From Nitrospinae bacterium bin107 (GTDB taxonomy: Bacteria > UBA8248): DNA of 50,581 nt. Below, one piece after another: positions 1-8,512 of the stretch. Within the stretch, counting starts at the first letter, position 1; each line of letters opens with the position of its first letter. The stretch covers positions 1 through 50,581 of the forward strand of contig MPNJ01000026.1 of the NCBI GenBank assembly GCA_002238965.1, given 5' to 3'. The notes under the pieces are model-generated. The model made no database searches, was not told where the DNA came from, and saw nothing but the letters and a program-made list of their open reading frames with translations. The position numbers and the translations under genes were made by a program.

Positions 1-516
1 CAGTTGTTCCACTACGACGCGCGCAACGAGGTGGTGAAGTGTCCGGGGGGCAAGACGCTGCGTCCCCGGCAGGCGACGGAGCTGGGGCGCTACTATGGTT
101 CGAGGACGCGGGATTGCGCGGGCTGCGTGCTTCGGGCGGATTGTCTGCCGCAGGCGCGGTCGAGCAAGGAGGTTTTGATTCCCAACGCGTATCTGGCGCT
201 GTTGCGCGCGCGCCGGCGGCATGCGCGGTGGGGGGAGGAGGAGCGCCTGCTGTGGCGCCGGCACATGGGGCGCTCGGAGGGTTATCACGGGGAAGCGAAG
301 AGTTGGCACGGACTGGGGCGGGCGGTGCGCCGGGGTCTGGAGAACATGAAGGTCCAGTCTTACCTGACGGCGACTGCGGTGAACCTCAAGCGGCTGGCCG
401 CCGCTTTTGCGGCGCGTATATTCGCCCTCTGGAGGGCCTGCGCCGCCCGGAGACGCCGTCTGCGCGCACATCGCGCCCTCGCGCGCCGATTGGGCTCCCT
501 CCCCGCCGCCGCGTGA
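1..516 (+). CDS. IS1182-like transposase, C-terminal part (cut by window start)
   Basis: The frame is open from base 1, so the N-terminal half lies outside the window. What remains matches the C-terminal region of IS1182-type DDE transposases. It has a Cys-containing segment (CPGGK, then CAGCVLRADC) that resembles the family's zinc-knuckle-like insert. This is followed by the block around GRSEGYHGEAK with the last acidic catalytic residue, and by the RRGLENMKVQSYL / NLKRL tail. The last 40 residues are very Arg/Ala-rich and may be a degenerate extension. IS-end-like repeats follow directly. I infer an insertion-sequence copy; whether it is intact depends on upstream sequence. Confidence 0.75.
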   Translation, partial: QLFHYDARNEVVKCPGGKTLRPRQATELGRYYGSRTRDCAGCVLRADCLPQARSSKEVLIPNAYLALLRARRRHARWGEEERLLWRRHMGRSEGYHGEAKSWHGLGRAVRRGLENMKVQSYLTATAVNLKRLAAAFAARIFALWRACAARRRRLRAHRALARRLGSLPAAA

Positions 517-534
517 ACCGCCATACCACCCGCT

Positions 535-687
535 TCAAAAACGGGGTTTTTCAACAGACCCCTCAAGGGGGGAGTGATTCTTCTCTCTCCCCGGTAAGTA
601 ATATACGCCCGGTCTCGAAACGGGGTTTTTCAACATCCCCAACAAGGGGGGGGCTCTCTGGACAAAGGCTTTTCAACAACCCCTTTC
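535..687. repeat. Three copies of an IS-end-like GGGGTTTTTCAACA repeat
   Basis: A motif of the form cGGGGTTTTTCAACA-N2-CCCC-N2-CAAGGGG occurs at 535-572 and 616-653. A shorter relative, GGCTTTTCAACAACCCC, lies at 664-687. Each can fold because the GGGG(T) and CCCC arms pair. They sit just after the transposase stop, where the terminal inverted repeat of the element would be expected. A reverse-orientation relative lies at 49605-49626. No gene is visible between 517 and 789. Confidence 0.6.
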
Positions 688-789
688 AGAGCCGGCTTGA
701 TGGGGTTTTGCCGGGTTTGTGCTCCTGTTCGTAAATTGAGTATGATGTGCAACGAGCCTGCCTTCCCCCAATGAGAGCCGATATTTCCA

Positions 790-2112
790 ATGACCAGGCA
801 ACTTCACCTCAATCTGTTCATTCAAGCCCGGGGTCACCACGAAGCAGCCTGGAACCATCCCGATTCTTCGACGGCTTCTCTTACCGATGTAAACTACTAC
901 GTGGATTTGGCCCAACGCGCGGAGAGGGCGCTTTTCGATTCGATCTTTTTCGCCGATTCCCTGATGCTGACGCCGGATGCGCCGCGGTCCGGGCGACTCT
1001 GGCTGGAACCAATCACTTTATTGGCCGCGCTCGCCGTCGCAACCGAGCGGATCGGGCTGATCGCGACGGGGTCGAGCACATATTTTGAGGCCTTCAACCT
1101 GGCGCGGCAGTTCAGCTCAATCGATCACATCAGCAATGGCCGCGCCGGCTGGAATATTGTCACCACCTGGATGGCGAAGGTCTCGCGCAATTTCGGTGAT
1201 GCGGGTCAGGATAGTCATGCGGACCGCTACCTGATGGCCGAGGAATTTGTCCAGGTCGTCAAAGATTTGTGGGACAGCTGGGCCGATGACGCCGTGGTTG
1301 ATGATCGCAAAGGCGGCGCCTACGCCAAAAGTGATCGAATTCGTCCAATCGACTTTAACGGCAAGTATTATAGCGTCGCGGGACCGCTGACCCTGCCGCG
1401 CAGTCCGCAGGGGCGGCCGGTGCTGGTGCAGGCGGGATCGTCGGATGCCGGACGTGATTTTGCTTCGCGTCACGCCGAGGCGGTATTCACGGCCCACCTC
1501 GAAAAGGCGACGGCGCAGCAGTTTTACACGGATATCAAGAAGCGAGCGGCAGCGGCGGGCCGTGATGCAAGCCAGGTCCTGATTCTGCCTGGCCTGAGCC
1601 CGATGATTGCGTCGACCGAGGCCGAAGCAAAACGAATGGAACTGGATCTCAATGAGAACAATGATCCGGAGATCGGTCGCCGTACGCTCTCTTCACGGTT
1701 CGACGGACATGATTTCTCGCATTTGCCGCTGGACCGGCCGCTGACGACGGACGATTTCCCTCCACCCTCCGGTGTCGAAACCATGCGTAGCCGGTCCGAG
1801 TTGGTCGTCAATCTCGTGCGTAACGAAGGTCTTACCTTGCGCCAGCTTCTGGCCCGTTTCGCCGGTGCTCGCGGACACTTTACTTTTGCCGGCACGCCCG
1901 GGCAGGTCGCTGATTTGATTGAGGACTGGTTCCGCGATGGCGCCGCCGATGGTTTCAATATCATGCCGCCCATTTTTCCCACGATGCTGGATGCTTTTGT
2001 TGAAGAGGTGATTCCGGTTCTTCAGCGCCGCGGGCTGTTCCGGACGGAATATGAAGGCAAGACGTTGCGGGAACACTATGGGCTCGACCGGCCCGCCGGG
2101 CGGTTTTGGTAG
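790..2112 (+). CDS. NtaA/SnaA/DszA-family FMN-dependent monooxygenase
   Basis: The 440-residue protein has the full length and landmarks of the LLM-class flavin monooxygenases related to NtaA (nitrilotriacetate), SnaA and DszA. These landmarks are an N-terminal HLNLFI strand, the SSIDHISNGRAGWNIVT block near residues 110-125, and a PVLVQAGSSDAG segment near residue 215. The C-terminal TPGQVADLIEDWF and GADGFNI blocks are also present. Such enzymes use FMNH2 from a partner reductase to oxidise chelators, sulfones or amines. No reductase or transporter lies nearby, so the substrate cannot be inferred. The ribosome binding site is weak. The gene stands alone between IS debris and a fic gene, consistent with acquired accessory DNA. 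Confidence 0.87.
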   Translation: MTRQLHLNLFIQARGHHEAAWNHPDSSTASLTDVNYYVDLAQRAERALFDSIFFADSLMLTPDAPRSGRLWLEPITLLAALAVATERIGLIATGSSTYFEAFNLARQFSSIDHISNGRAGWNIVTTWMAKVSRNFGDAGQDSHADRYLMAEEFVQVVKDLWDSWADDAVVDDRKGGAYAKSDRIRPIDFNGKYYSVAGPLTLPRSPQGRPVLVQAGSSDAGRDFASRHAEAVFTAHLEKATAQQFYTDIKKRAAAAGRDASQVLILPGLSPMIASTEAEAKRMELDLNENNDPEIGRRTLSSRFDGHDFSHLPLDRPLTTDDFPPPSGVETMRSRSELVVNLVRNEGLTLRQLLARFAGARGHFTFAGTPGQVADLIEDWFRDGAADGFNIMPPIFPTMLDAFVEEVIPVLQRRGLFRTEYEGKTLREHYGLDRPAGRFW

Positions 2113-2119
2113 ATAAAAA

Positions 2120-2141
2120 GACGCTGAATTTTTCAGGCGTC
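2120..2141 (+). terminator. Hairpin after the monooxygenase gene
   Basis: GACGC-TGAA and TTCAGGCGTC pair into a stem of about 9 bp with one bulged base, starting 8 nt after the stop codon. It has no U-run behind it, so it may be a weak terminator or only an mRNA 3' end stabiliser. Confidence 0.3.
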
Positions 2142-2181
2142 GTCAACCCTTCATTGCTTATATCCAGGTACGTATGCCATC

Positions 2182-2278
2182 CGGTGAATGGAGTATGATT
2201 CACCGTATTTCATGCGGCGATTATACTTGCTTATGCAGTGAATACAGCGCATAATCACTGCAAATAATGCGGTGATTG
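2182..2278 (+). promoter_or_regulatory. Candidate fic promoter covered by an operator-like repeat array
   Basis: A sigma70-type promoter can be drawn as TTGCTT (2227-2232), a 17-nt spacer and CATAAT (2250-2255). Six copies of a TGC(R)GTGAATT-like half-site surround it. CGGTGAAT (2182-2189) faces ATTCACCG (2198-2205). TGCGGCGATTA is at 2213-2223 and TGCAGTGAATA at 2234-2244. AATCACTGCA (2253-2262) is inverted, and TGCGGTGATTG is at 2268-2278. The sites lie over the spacer, the -10 box and the start region. This arrangement would suit repression, possibly by the Fic protein's own winged-helix domain (inference). Confidence 0.55.
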
Positions 2279-2280
2279 AT

Positions 2281-3399
2281 ATGTGGATACACGAACATCA
2301 AAGCTGGCCGGACTTCACTTCGGACGCCCGAAAACTCGCCTCAAAACTTGCGGAGGTTCGGCATCGGCAGGGGCGTCTTCTCGGCAGGATGGAAGGGTTG
2401 GGTTTTGAACTCAGGCTTGAGGCGAGCCTCGGTATGCTGACGAGTGATGTGGTCAAATCATCGGCCATCGAGGGAGAAAACCTGAATCCCCAGGAGGTGC
2501 GCTCATCCATCGCCCGGCGCCTGGGCATCGATGCTGCCGGGCTCGCGCCGGCAAGCCGTGGCGTCGAGGGCATCGTTGAAGTGATGCTTGATGCGACACG
2601 GCAATATTCCAAACCCCTGACCAGAGAGCGTTTATTCGATTGGCATGCTGCGTTGTTTCCGGCAGGCCGGAGCGGGATGCGTCGTATTACAACAGGCGAT
2701 TGGCGCACTGCCGAAGCCGGTCCCATGCAAATTATTTCAGGCCCCGTTGGACGTGAAAAGGTACATTTCGAAGCGCCGGATGCGAGTCGGCTCGAAGGCG
2801 AAATGGGGTCGTTTCTGGGATGGTTCGAGGACAAAAACAACCTGGATCCCGTCTTGAGAGCCGGGGTTGCCCATCTTTGGTTCGTCACGATCCATCCATT
2901 CGAAGACGGCAACGGCCGCATTGCGAGAGCCATCGCCGATATGGCTTTGGCCCGTTCTGACGGCATGGCGGATCGTTTCTACAGTTTATCGACACAAATG
3001 GAATCCGAGCGCAAGGAATATTACGCTCAACTGGAAAAACAACAACGCGGCGCACCGGATATTACAGACTGGTTGGAATGGTTCCTCGATTGCCTGGGCC
3101 GCGCATTCGGCAATGCGGAAGATACGCTGCGCAAAGTTCTGTTCAAGGCGCAGCTTTGGGGGGAAATGAACCGGCAGCCTGTCAACGAGCGCCAGCGCCT
3201 GGTTGTGAATCGTATGCTCGAGGATGATTTCGAAGGACATATGCATACTTCGAAATACGCCAGACTGGCGAAGTGTTCTACGGATACGGCGCTTCGGGAT
3301 ATTCAGGATTTAAGAGCCCGCGGGATTTTCATCCGGAATCCCGGTGGTGGGCGGAGTACGAGTTATCGCTTGCCGGATAGCCTCGTAGGCAAGCCCTGA
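2281..3399 (+). CDS. Fic family protein (DUF4172-Fic-winged helix)
   Basis: Fic proteins move AMP (or a related group) from a nucleotide to a target hydroxyl. The N-terminal DUF4172 region (about 1-85) carries S60-x3-E64-G65 inside SSAIEGE. This fits the class II inhibitory motif (S/T)xxxE(G/N), which blocks ATP gamma-phosphate positioning in known family members. The Fic core has the full active-site loop HPFEDGNGR at 205-213. The C-terminal part from about residue 315 looks like a winged helix (LAKCSTDTALRDIQDL) and ends in the family's GGGRSTSY tail. I chose ATG 2281 because family members begin MWIW-like; GTG 2272 is also in frame. There is no separate antitoxin gene, as expected for a self-inhibited Fic. 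The target is unknown. Confidence 0.9.
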   Translation: MWIHEHQSWPDFTSDARKLASKLAEVRHRQGRLLGRMEGLGFELRLEASLGMLTSDVVKSSAIEGENLNPQEVRSSIARRLGIDAAGLAPASRGVEGIVEVMLDATRQYSKPLTRERLFDWHAALFPAGRSGMRRITTGDWRTAEAGPMQIISGPVGREKVHFEAPDASRLEGEMGSFLGWFEDKNNLDPVLRAGVAHLWFVTIHPFEDGNGRIARAIADMALARSDGMADRFYSLSTQMESERKEYYAQLEKQQRGAPDITDWLEWFLDCLGRAFGNAEDTLRKVLFKAQLWGEMNRQPVNERQRLVVNRMLEDDFEGHMHTSKYARLAKCSTDTALRDIQDLRARGIFIRNPGGGRSTSYRLPDSLVGKP

Positions 3400-3465
3400 C
3401 CTAGATTCAGCAGCTCAAAATATCAGTAGGGCTGCTTGGGCAAGCGCATCATTCCATCCCCCCCA

Positions 3466-4599
3466 TCACGCGATGCGCGTCCCGAACTTCTCAATCGCAC
3501 GTTCCGAGAGCGTAAGCCCGAGGCCCGGCGCATCGTTCAGGTATAGCGTCCCGTTCTCGATGCGGGGCGGGTTCTCGAAGAGTTCCGCCTGCAGCGGGTC
3601 TCGCTCGGGGTCCGTGAACGACTCCACGATGCAGCCCGCCGGCGTAGCCGCCACGATGTGGGCGTGGATGAAGCAGTCGTGGTGCGGAGCGATTTCCACG
3701 TGGTTGAGTTCCGCAAGGGCCGCGAGTTTTCTCCCCATGGTGAATCCGCCCATGCGCGTGCAGTCGAACTGCACAATGTCTATCGCCTGCTCCTCCAGCA
3801 GCGCGCGCACGCCGTGTCCGGTCGATTCGCTCTCCCCGGCGGAGAGGGGGATGTCCGTCTTTCGCGCGAGAATCTTGAGTTCCCGTCTGTCGTCGAACCA
3901 GCGCACGGGCTCTTCGAGCCAGCGGGGGCGGATTTCGGTGAGCAGGCGCGCGCCCTCGATGGCGGTGGGCAAGTCCCAGGCGCTGTTCACGTCGAGCATG
4001 AGTTCGGCCTCATCGCCGATGACCTCGCGGATAACCCGCAGGCGCGCCATGTCTTCTTCCAGCGAGGCGCCGCCGATTTTCGCCTTGAACGCCTTGTGTC
4101 CCTGCTCGTGGAGCATTTCCATCTCCTCGCGCAGTTCACCCAAATCCTTCCCGTCGCGGTAATAGGCGCAGGTGACGTAGCAGGGCACTTCCTCCCGGTA
4201 TCCGCCGAAGAGGCGGAACAGGGGCTGACCCGAGGCTTTCCCGAGAATATCCCACATGGCGAGGTCCAGGGCAGCACTGGTGATGAGCAGCCCGTTCCGG
4301 GACCATTCCTTCACAAAGGCGAGCTTTTGATGGGTGATGGAGAAAATCTTCTCGTACAGCCTTTCGGGAGCGAGGGCGTCCTCCCCGATGATGTGCTCCT
4401 TGAGCCCTTCGTTGAACATCTCGGCCGCGCCCTTTATAAGGAGACGGCTGCTGCCCAGGCCGAAACCCTCCAGCCCCTCGTCGGTTTTAAGCCGTATCAG
4501 CAACTCGTTCGCCTGGTGGACGGGGTAATGGCTGACCCAGTGGCCGCGCTCCTCCGGCGGGCCGGTGAGCATGTATGCTTCCACGTCTGTTATCTTCAT
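3466..4599 (-). CDS. Mandelate racemase/muconate lactonizing enzyme family protein
   Basis: This 377-residue enolase-superfamily enzyme has the capping N-domain and a TIM barrel. The catalytic pieces are visible: a K-x-K pair in FKAKIGG, metal-binding carboxylates in LMLDVNSAWD, RWLEEP and SAGESE, and a C-terminal histidine in EIAPHHD. The KxK plus His pattern is that of the MR subgroup (racemases and sugar-acid dehydratases). The substrate cannot be read from the sequence. ATG 4599 is chosen because GAGG lies 6 nt upstream; ATG 4611 is also in frame. It converges on the fic gene and is divergent from pheA. Confidence 0.87.
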   Translation of the reverse strand: MKITDVEAYMLTGPPEERGHWVSHYPVHQANELLIRLKTDEGLEGFGLGSSRLLIKGAAEMFNEGLKEHIIGEDALAPERLYEKIFSITHQKLAFVKEWSRNGLLITSAALDLAMWDILGKASGQPLFRLFGGYREEVPCYVTCAYYRDGKDLGELREEMEMLHEQGHKAFKAKIGGASLEEDMARLRVIREVIGDEAELMLDVNSAWDLPTAIEGARLLTEIRPRWLEEPVRWFDDRRELKILARKTDIPLSAGESESTGHGVRALLEEQAIDIVQFDCTRMGGFTMGRKLAALAELNHVEIAPHHDCFIHAHIVAATPAGCIVESFTDPERDPLQAELFENPPRIENGTLYLNDAPGLGLTLSERAIEKFGTRIA

Positions 4600-4746
4600 G
4601 CTTTTCCTCATGAATTCGTATGAAATGTCGGATGGCGTCCGTAGACCGCGCTAGTTTGCCAGAGCTTCGGGGCGTTCACAATCGCCGGGCCTTGGGGTAG
4701 GATAGCGCGGTTTTCGGGGCGTTATTCTTGATCGAGGTGTTGCGAT

Positions 4747-5586
4747 ATGAACGATTCGCCGAGAGTGAGCTATCTGGGGCCCGAGGCCACCTTTACGCAC
4801 GAGGCCGCCATACTGCGCTTTGGCGAGGAGGCTGCTCTCACGCCCGTACAGAGCATCGACGCCGTGTTCGATGAGGTGGAAGGCCGCCGCTCCCGGTGGG
4901 GCGTGGTGCCGATCGAGAACGCGATCGAGGGCACGGTCAACATCACCCTCGACAGGTTGCTGGAATCGCCTTTGCTGGTGGAGGGTGAAATCAGGCTGCC
5001 CATCGACATCCACCTGCTCACGAACGCAAAATCCATCGAGGAGGTGGAGCGAATCCTGAGCCACCCCCATGCGGTGGCCCAGTGCCGTCGCTGGCTCCGC
5101 GAATATGCCTCGGACGTCAAGATCGAAGAAGTGTTGAGTACCTCGTTGGCCGCCAAGATGGCCGCTGAAGATGCGAGGTTCGCGGCTTTGGGCAGCCGGC
5201 TGGCGGCCGACCATTATGGCCTGAAGGTTCTGGAGGAAAAGCTGGACTCCGAACTCATCAACGTGACTCGCTTTTTCGTCATCGGAACCGAAAAGCCCGA
5301 ACCCGGGTCGCATTCGAAAACGAGTATTCTCTTCGGTTTGAAAAATGAATCGGGCGCTCTACATCAGGCGCTTGCTCCGATTGCCCGGCAGAAACTGAAC
5401 ATGACGAAACTCGAATCCCGCCCATCGAGAAAAGCAGCGTGGGAATATGTTTTCTATATGGAATTCGATGGTTTTGCGGAAGATGACGCAATCACGCAGG
5501 GAATATCGGAACTGAGAAATCAGGCGGATTTTGTTCGCGTGTTGGGTTCGTATCCCGTGTTGGAAAAAGAGCGCACGATAAGCTGA
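4747..5586 (+). CDS. pheA: Prephenate dehydratase (monofunctional)
   Basis: It converts prephenate to phenylpyruvate in phenylalanine synthesis. The protein is 279 residues and starts directly with the dehydratase domain (VSYLGPEATFTHEAA). The catalytic VTRFFVIG segment is near residue 175. The C-terminal ACT domain has GALHQALAPI and LESRPS, the usual Phe-binding motifs for feedback inhibition. It lacks the N-terminal chorismate mutase domain seen in many PheA P-proteins, so chorismate mutase must be encoded elsewhere. GAGGTG lies 7 nt before the ATG. It heads a pheA-hisC-tyrA-cmk run. Confidence 0.94.
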   Translation: MNDSPRVSYLGPEATFTHEAAILRFGEEAALTPVQSIDAVFDEVEGRRSRWGVVPIENAIEGTVNITLDRLLESPLLVEGEIRLPIDIHLLTNAKSIEEVERILSHPHAVAQCRRWLREYASDVKIEEVLSTSLAAKMAAEDARFAALGSRLAADHYGLKVLEEKLDSELINVTRFFVIGTEKPEPGSHSKTSILFGLKNESGALHQALAPIARQKLNMTKLESRPSRKAAWEYVFYMEFDGFAEDDAITQGISELRNQADFVRVLGSYPVLEKERTIS

Positions 5587-5653
5587 TATGGCCGGATTTG
5601 AGCGATTTTGAGACTTGCAGGCGTCTTGCGCCGCTGGCTCATGAGGAGAGGGA

Positions 5654-6742
5654 ATGAGATTTCAAAGGGCGCGGCCCGTTTCGGACATCATCGTCTACCA
5701 GCCGGGAAAGCCGGTGGAGGAACTCGAGCGCGAGCTCGGGGTCGCCGATTCCATCAAGGTGGCCTCGAACGAGAATCCTCTGGGGCCGTCGCCCAAGGCC
5801 GTGGAAGCCGTGAACAGCGCCATCAAGGAATTGCACCGCTACCCCGACGGCGGGGGTTTTTATCTCAAAAACGCGCTGGCCGGACATCACGGACTGGAGC
5901 CCGGGAATTTCGTCCTCGGCAACGGCACGAACGAGGTCCTGGAGGTTCTGGCGCATGCGTATCTGGACCCTGGAGACCCCGTGGTTTTCTCAGAGGGGGC
6001 CTTCATCGTCTACCACATCGTCTCGCAGCTCTGCTCGTGTGAGATCAGGCGCGCCCCCATGCGCGATTATCACCAGGACCTGGACGCCATGGCGGACCTG
6101 GTCTGCGAAAAGACGAAAATCGTGTTCCTCGCGAATCCCAACAACCCCACGGGAACGGCGGTGGGGGAGGGGAAACTCCGTGAAATTCTGGGGAAAATTC
6201 CAGAAACCACCCTCGTCGTCATGGACGAGGCCTATTGCCACTACGCGCATCTGGAGGATTATCCCGACGCCGCACGGATGCTGGGCGAATTCCCGAACCT
6301 GGTCGCCATGCGCACCTTCTCCAAGGCCTATGGCCTGGCCGGCCTGCGTGTCGGCTACGGCGTGGCGGATGAGGAAGTCGCCCAGGCGATGGAGAGCGTC
6401 CGCGAGCCGTTCAACGTGAATTCTCTGGCGCTCGTGGCCGCGCAAGCCGCATTGGGCGACACCGGGCACGTCGAAAGGTCGGTCGCGGTGAACGCCGAGG
6501 GCCGGGAGTATTTCGTGTATGAGTTGTCGGCCATGGGCCTTCCCTTCGTGCCTACGCAGGGGAATTTCATGATGGTCGAGGTGGGCGAAGCGATGGAAGT
6601 TTACGAAGCGCTGCTGAGAGAAGGCGTAATCGTCAGGCCCGTGGCGGGGTACGGTTTCCCGCGCCACCTGCGGATTTCCATCGGTACGCCGCAGGAGAAC
6701 GAAGAGGTTATAAAGGCGATCTATAAAGTGATGAATATGTAG
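5654..6742 (+). CDS. hisC: Histidinol-phosphate / aromatic aminotransferase
   Basis: This is a PLP fold-type I aminotransferase of 362 residues with the HisC layout. It has VASNENPLGPSP near residue 35, NPNNPTGT near 160, the PLP lysine in TFSKAYGLAGLRVGYG near 225, and the C-terminal RISIGTPQENE. HisC converts imidazole-acetol phosphate to histidinol phosphate. Its place between pheA and tyrA suggests that it may (also) transaminate phenylpyruvate, hydroxyphenylpyruvate or prephenate. GAGGAG lies 5-6 nt before the ATG. Confidence 0.92.
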   Translation: MRFQRARPVSDIIVYQPGKPVEELERELGVADSIKVASNENPLGPSPKAVEAVNSAIKELHRYPDGGGFYLKNALAGHHGLEPGNFVLGNGTNEVLEVLAHAYLDPGDPVVFSEGAFIVYHIVSQLCSCEIRRAPMRDYHQDLDAMADLVCEKTKIVFLANPNNPTGTAVGEGKLREILGKIPETTLVVMDEAYCHYAHLEDYPDAARMLGEFPNLVAMRTFSKAYGLAGLRVGYGVADEEVAQAMESVREPFNVNSLALVAAQAALGDTGHVERSVAVNAEGREYFVYELSAMGLPFVPTQGNFMMVEVGEAMEVYEALLREGVIVRPVAGYGFPRHLRISIGTPQENEEVIKAIYKVMNM

Positions 6743-6805
6743 TTATAACAAATAGATACAAATATAATTTAATGTGGTTTGTAGGATAATTATAAGGATA
6801 GGAAA

Positions 6806-7666
6806 GTGCTTTACGAGCAGATGACCATCATCGGCGTGGGACTCATCGGCGGCTCGCTGGCTCGAGCCGCCCGGGAGAGAGGTCTCGTTTCGAGGTTCGT
6901 CGGCGCAGGCCGGAGCCTGGGCAACCTCGAGCGCGCGCTTGAGTTGGGCGTCGTGGATCGTTTCGAAACGGATCACGTGGAGGCGGTGCGCGATTCGGAC
7001 CTCGTGGTGGTGTGCACCCCGGTGCGTGCGGCGGTGCGGGTGACGGAGGCGATTTTACCCGTGATGGCTCCCGGAGCCTTGCTCACCGACGTGGGCAGCG
7101 TAAAGGCGCCCTACGTGCGTGCGGTGGAGGCGATGGAATTGGGCGATGTGAAGTTCCTGGCGAGTCATCCCGTCGCCGGAGGCGAGAAAACCGGGGTGGA
7201 GGCGAGTTTCTCAACTCTCTTTGAAGCGCACCAGACCATCCTGACGCCTACGGAGAGAACACACCCCGAATCCATCGAGCGTTTGCGCACGTTATGGGAG
7301 GGAGTGGGCGCAAACGTCGAGATTCTCGACCCCGTGACACATGATCGCGTGATGGCCGACATCAGCCATCTTCCTCATCTGGTGGCCTACGCCATGATGA
7401 ACACCGCCCTCGATGGCGGGGCGCTCCGGCATGCGTCGAGCGGATTTCGTGATTTTTCCCGAATCGCCTCCTCCGGGGCGGAAATGTGGCGCGAAATCTG
7501 CGAGGACAACCAGGAGGCGCTTCTGGACGCGCTGGACAGGTTCGAGAGCGAGCTGGCGGGTCTCCGCAGTTTGCTGGAGGAGGCGGATTCCGAGGGGCTC
7601 GAGCGCGCGTTTTCGAGAGCCAAAAATGGCCGGGACGAATGGGCGCGGAAAAAGGGTTGGGCTTGA
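6806..7666 (+). CDS. tyrA: Prephenate dehydrogenase
   Basis: The NAD(P)-dependent enzyme oxidatively decarboxylates prephenate to 4-hydroxyphenylpyruvate (tyrosine pathway). The Rossmann motif IIGVGLIGGSLARAARE is at the N-terminus, with SHPVAGGEKTG near residue 118 and the DRVMADISHLPHL helix near 180. At 286 residues it is the short form without an ACT domain, so feedback control must come from the dehydrogenase core or be absent. The start is GTG 6806; an earlier ATG is not available. Its TGA overlaps the TTG start of cmk by 4 nt. Confidence 0.93.
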   Translation: MLYEQMTIIGVGLIGGSLARAARERGLVSRFVGAGRSLGNLERALELGVVDRFETDHVEAVRDSDLVVVCTPVRAAVRVTEAILPVMAPGALLTDVGSVKAPYVRAVEAMELGDVKFLASHPVAGGEKTGVEASFSTLFEAHQTILTPTERTHPESIERLRTLWEGVGANVEILDPVTHDRVMADISHLPHLVAYAMMNTALDGGALRHASSGFRDFSRIASSGAEMWREICEDNQEALLDALDRFESELAGLRSLLEEADSEGLERAFSRAKNGRDEWARKKGWA

Positions 7667-8376
7667 AGGAGAAATCAAGCCGCAAATCTGCCGGCATCGT
7701 CATTCCCATCGATGGTCCCGCAGGTTCGGGCAAGAGCACGGCGGCCAAAAGGATCGCTGAGAGGTTGGATTTCGACTATCTCGAAAGCGGCGCGCTTTAC
7801 CGGGCGGTGGGTTACCGGGTTTTGAGGAAGAATCAAGAGGGTGATTTCGAGAACCGGGCGGTCGACTCAGCGCGGGATTTGCGCTTTGAGTGCCGCAAAG
7901 AGGGGAGCGTCTGGAGGAATATTCTGGACGGGGAAGACGTTACGGACGCGCTGCGAGACGAAGAGATAAGCGATATGGCGTCGCGCGTGTCGGCGATACC
8001 GGGAGTGAGGGCGGCGCTGCTCGATTTTCAAAGGAATTTCGGGCGAAAGCGCGGGGCCGTCATCGATGGGCGCGACATCGGCACGGTCGTCTTCCCGGAA
8101 GCCAGACTCAAATTTTTTCTCGACGCGGACATCGAAGTGCGGATCCAGCGGCGTTTCGCCGAACTCAAGGCGAGGGGAGTATCGTTTGACACCGATCGTC
8201 TGCGCGAAGACTTGAAGCGCAGGGACGAGAGAGATCGCCACAGATCCAGCGCGCCGCTGAGAAAAGCCGAGGACGCTGTGGAGATTAAAACGAACAACAT
8301 GGGCGTTGACCAGGTGCTTGAGGTCATGTTAGAGAAACTCCGCCTGGTGTACGGGGAAGTCATTGAGGATGCTTGA
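7663..8376 (+). CDS. cmk: Cytidylate kinase
   Basis: It phosphorylates CMP/dCMP with ATP. The P-loop GPAGSGKST is near residue 18. LESGALYRAVGY follows, and then the lid region with VIDGRDIGTVVFP and KRRDERDRHRSSAPL. All are typical of bacterial Cmk, and 237 residues is close to the usual 220-230. I place the start at TTG 7663, inside the tyrA stop (TTGA). The frame extends further upstream but only into a shadow of tyrA. Cmk followed by rpsA is a widely conserved order. The aroA and ispH genes often found here in other genomes are absent. Confidence 0.92.
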   Translation: MKEKSSRKSAGIVIPIDGPAGSGKSTAAKRIAERLDFDYLESGALYRAVGYRVLRKNQEGDFENRAVDSARDLRFECRKEGSVWRNILDGEDVTDALRDEEISDMASRVSAIPGVRAALLDFQRNFGRKRGAVIDGRDIGTVVFPEARLKFFLDADIEVRIQRRFAELKARGVSFDTDRLREDLKRRDERDRHRSSAPLRKAEDAVEIKTNNMGVDQVLEVMLEKLRLVYGEVIEDA

Positions 8377-8384
8377 GTTATTGG

Positions 8385-8413
8385 TTGATTCTCTCCTTTC
8401 TCAGGTGTAATAT
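8385..8413 (+). promoter_or_regulatory. Sigma70-type promoter for rpsA
   Basis: TTGATT (8385-8390), a 17-nt spacer and TAATAT (8408-8413) form a near-consensus promoter just after cmk. It leaves an rpsA leader of about 95 nt. GGGGT at 8498-8502 serves as ribosome binding site for the ATG at 8513. Confidence 0.6.
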
Positions 8414-8512
8414 ATTCACTTGTGCCAATTTCATGCCGATGTCTGCAATAGCGGTGGTCGCTTTAGCGGTGGCGGCAATTTTCTTTTTCTCAAAACGGGG
8501 TAACGCAATCAG

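Noticed and set aside
535-687. Possible short CRISPR-like array from the GGGGTTTTTCAACA copies
   Set aside because: The copies are unequal, the spacing is irregular (about 80 and 48 nt), there are no cas genes, and the motif looks like IS ends.
39-734. 231-residue open frame overlapping the transposase
   Set aside because: It is a frame shadow of the transposase, continues through the IS-end repeats and has no recognisable domain.
3658-4623. 321-residue plus-strand frame opposite the enolase-superfamily gene
   Set aside because: The minus-strand protein has all catalytic residues; the plus-strand translation matches nothing and is an antisense shadow.
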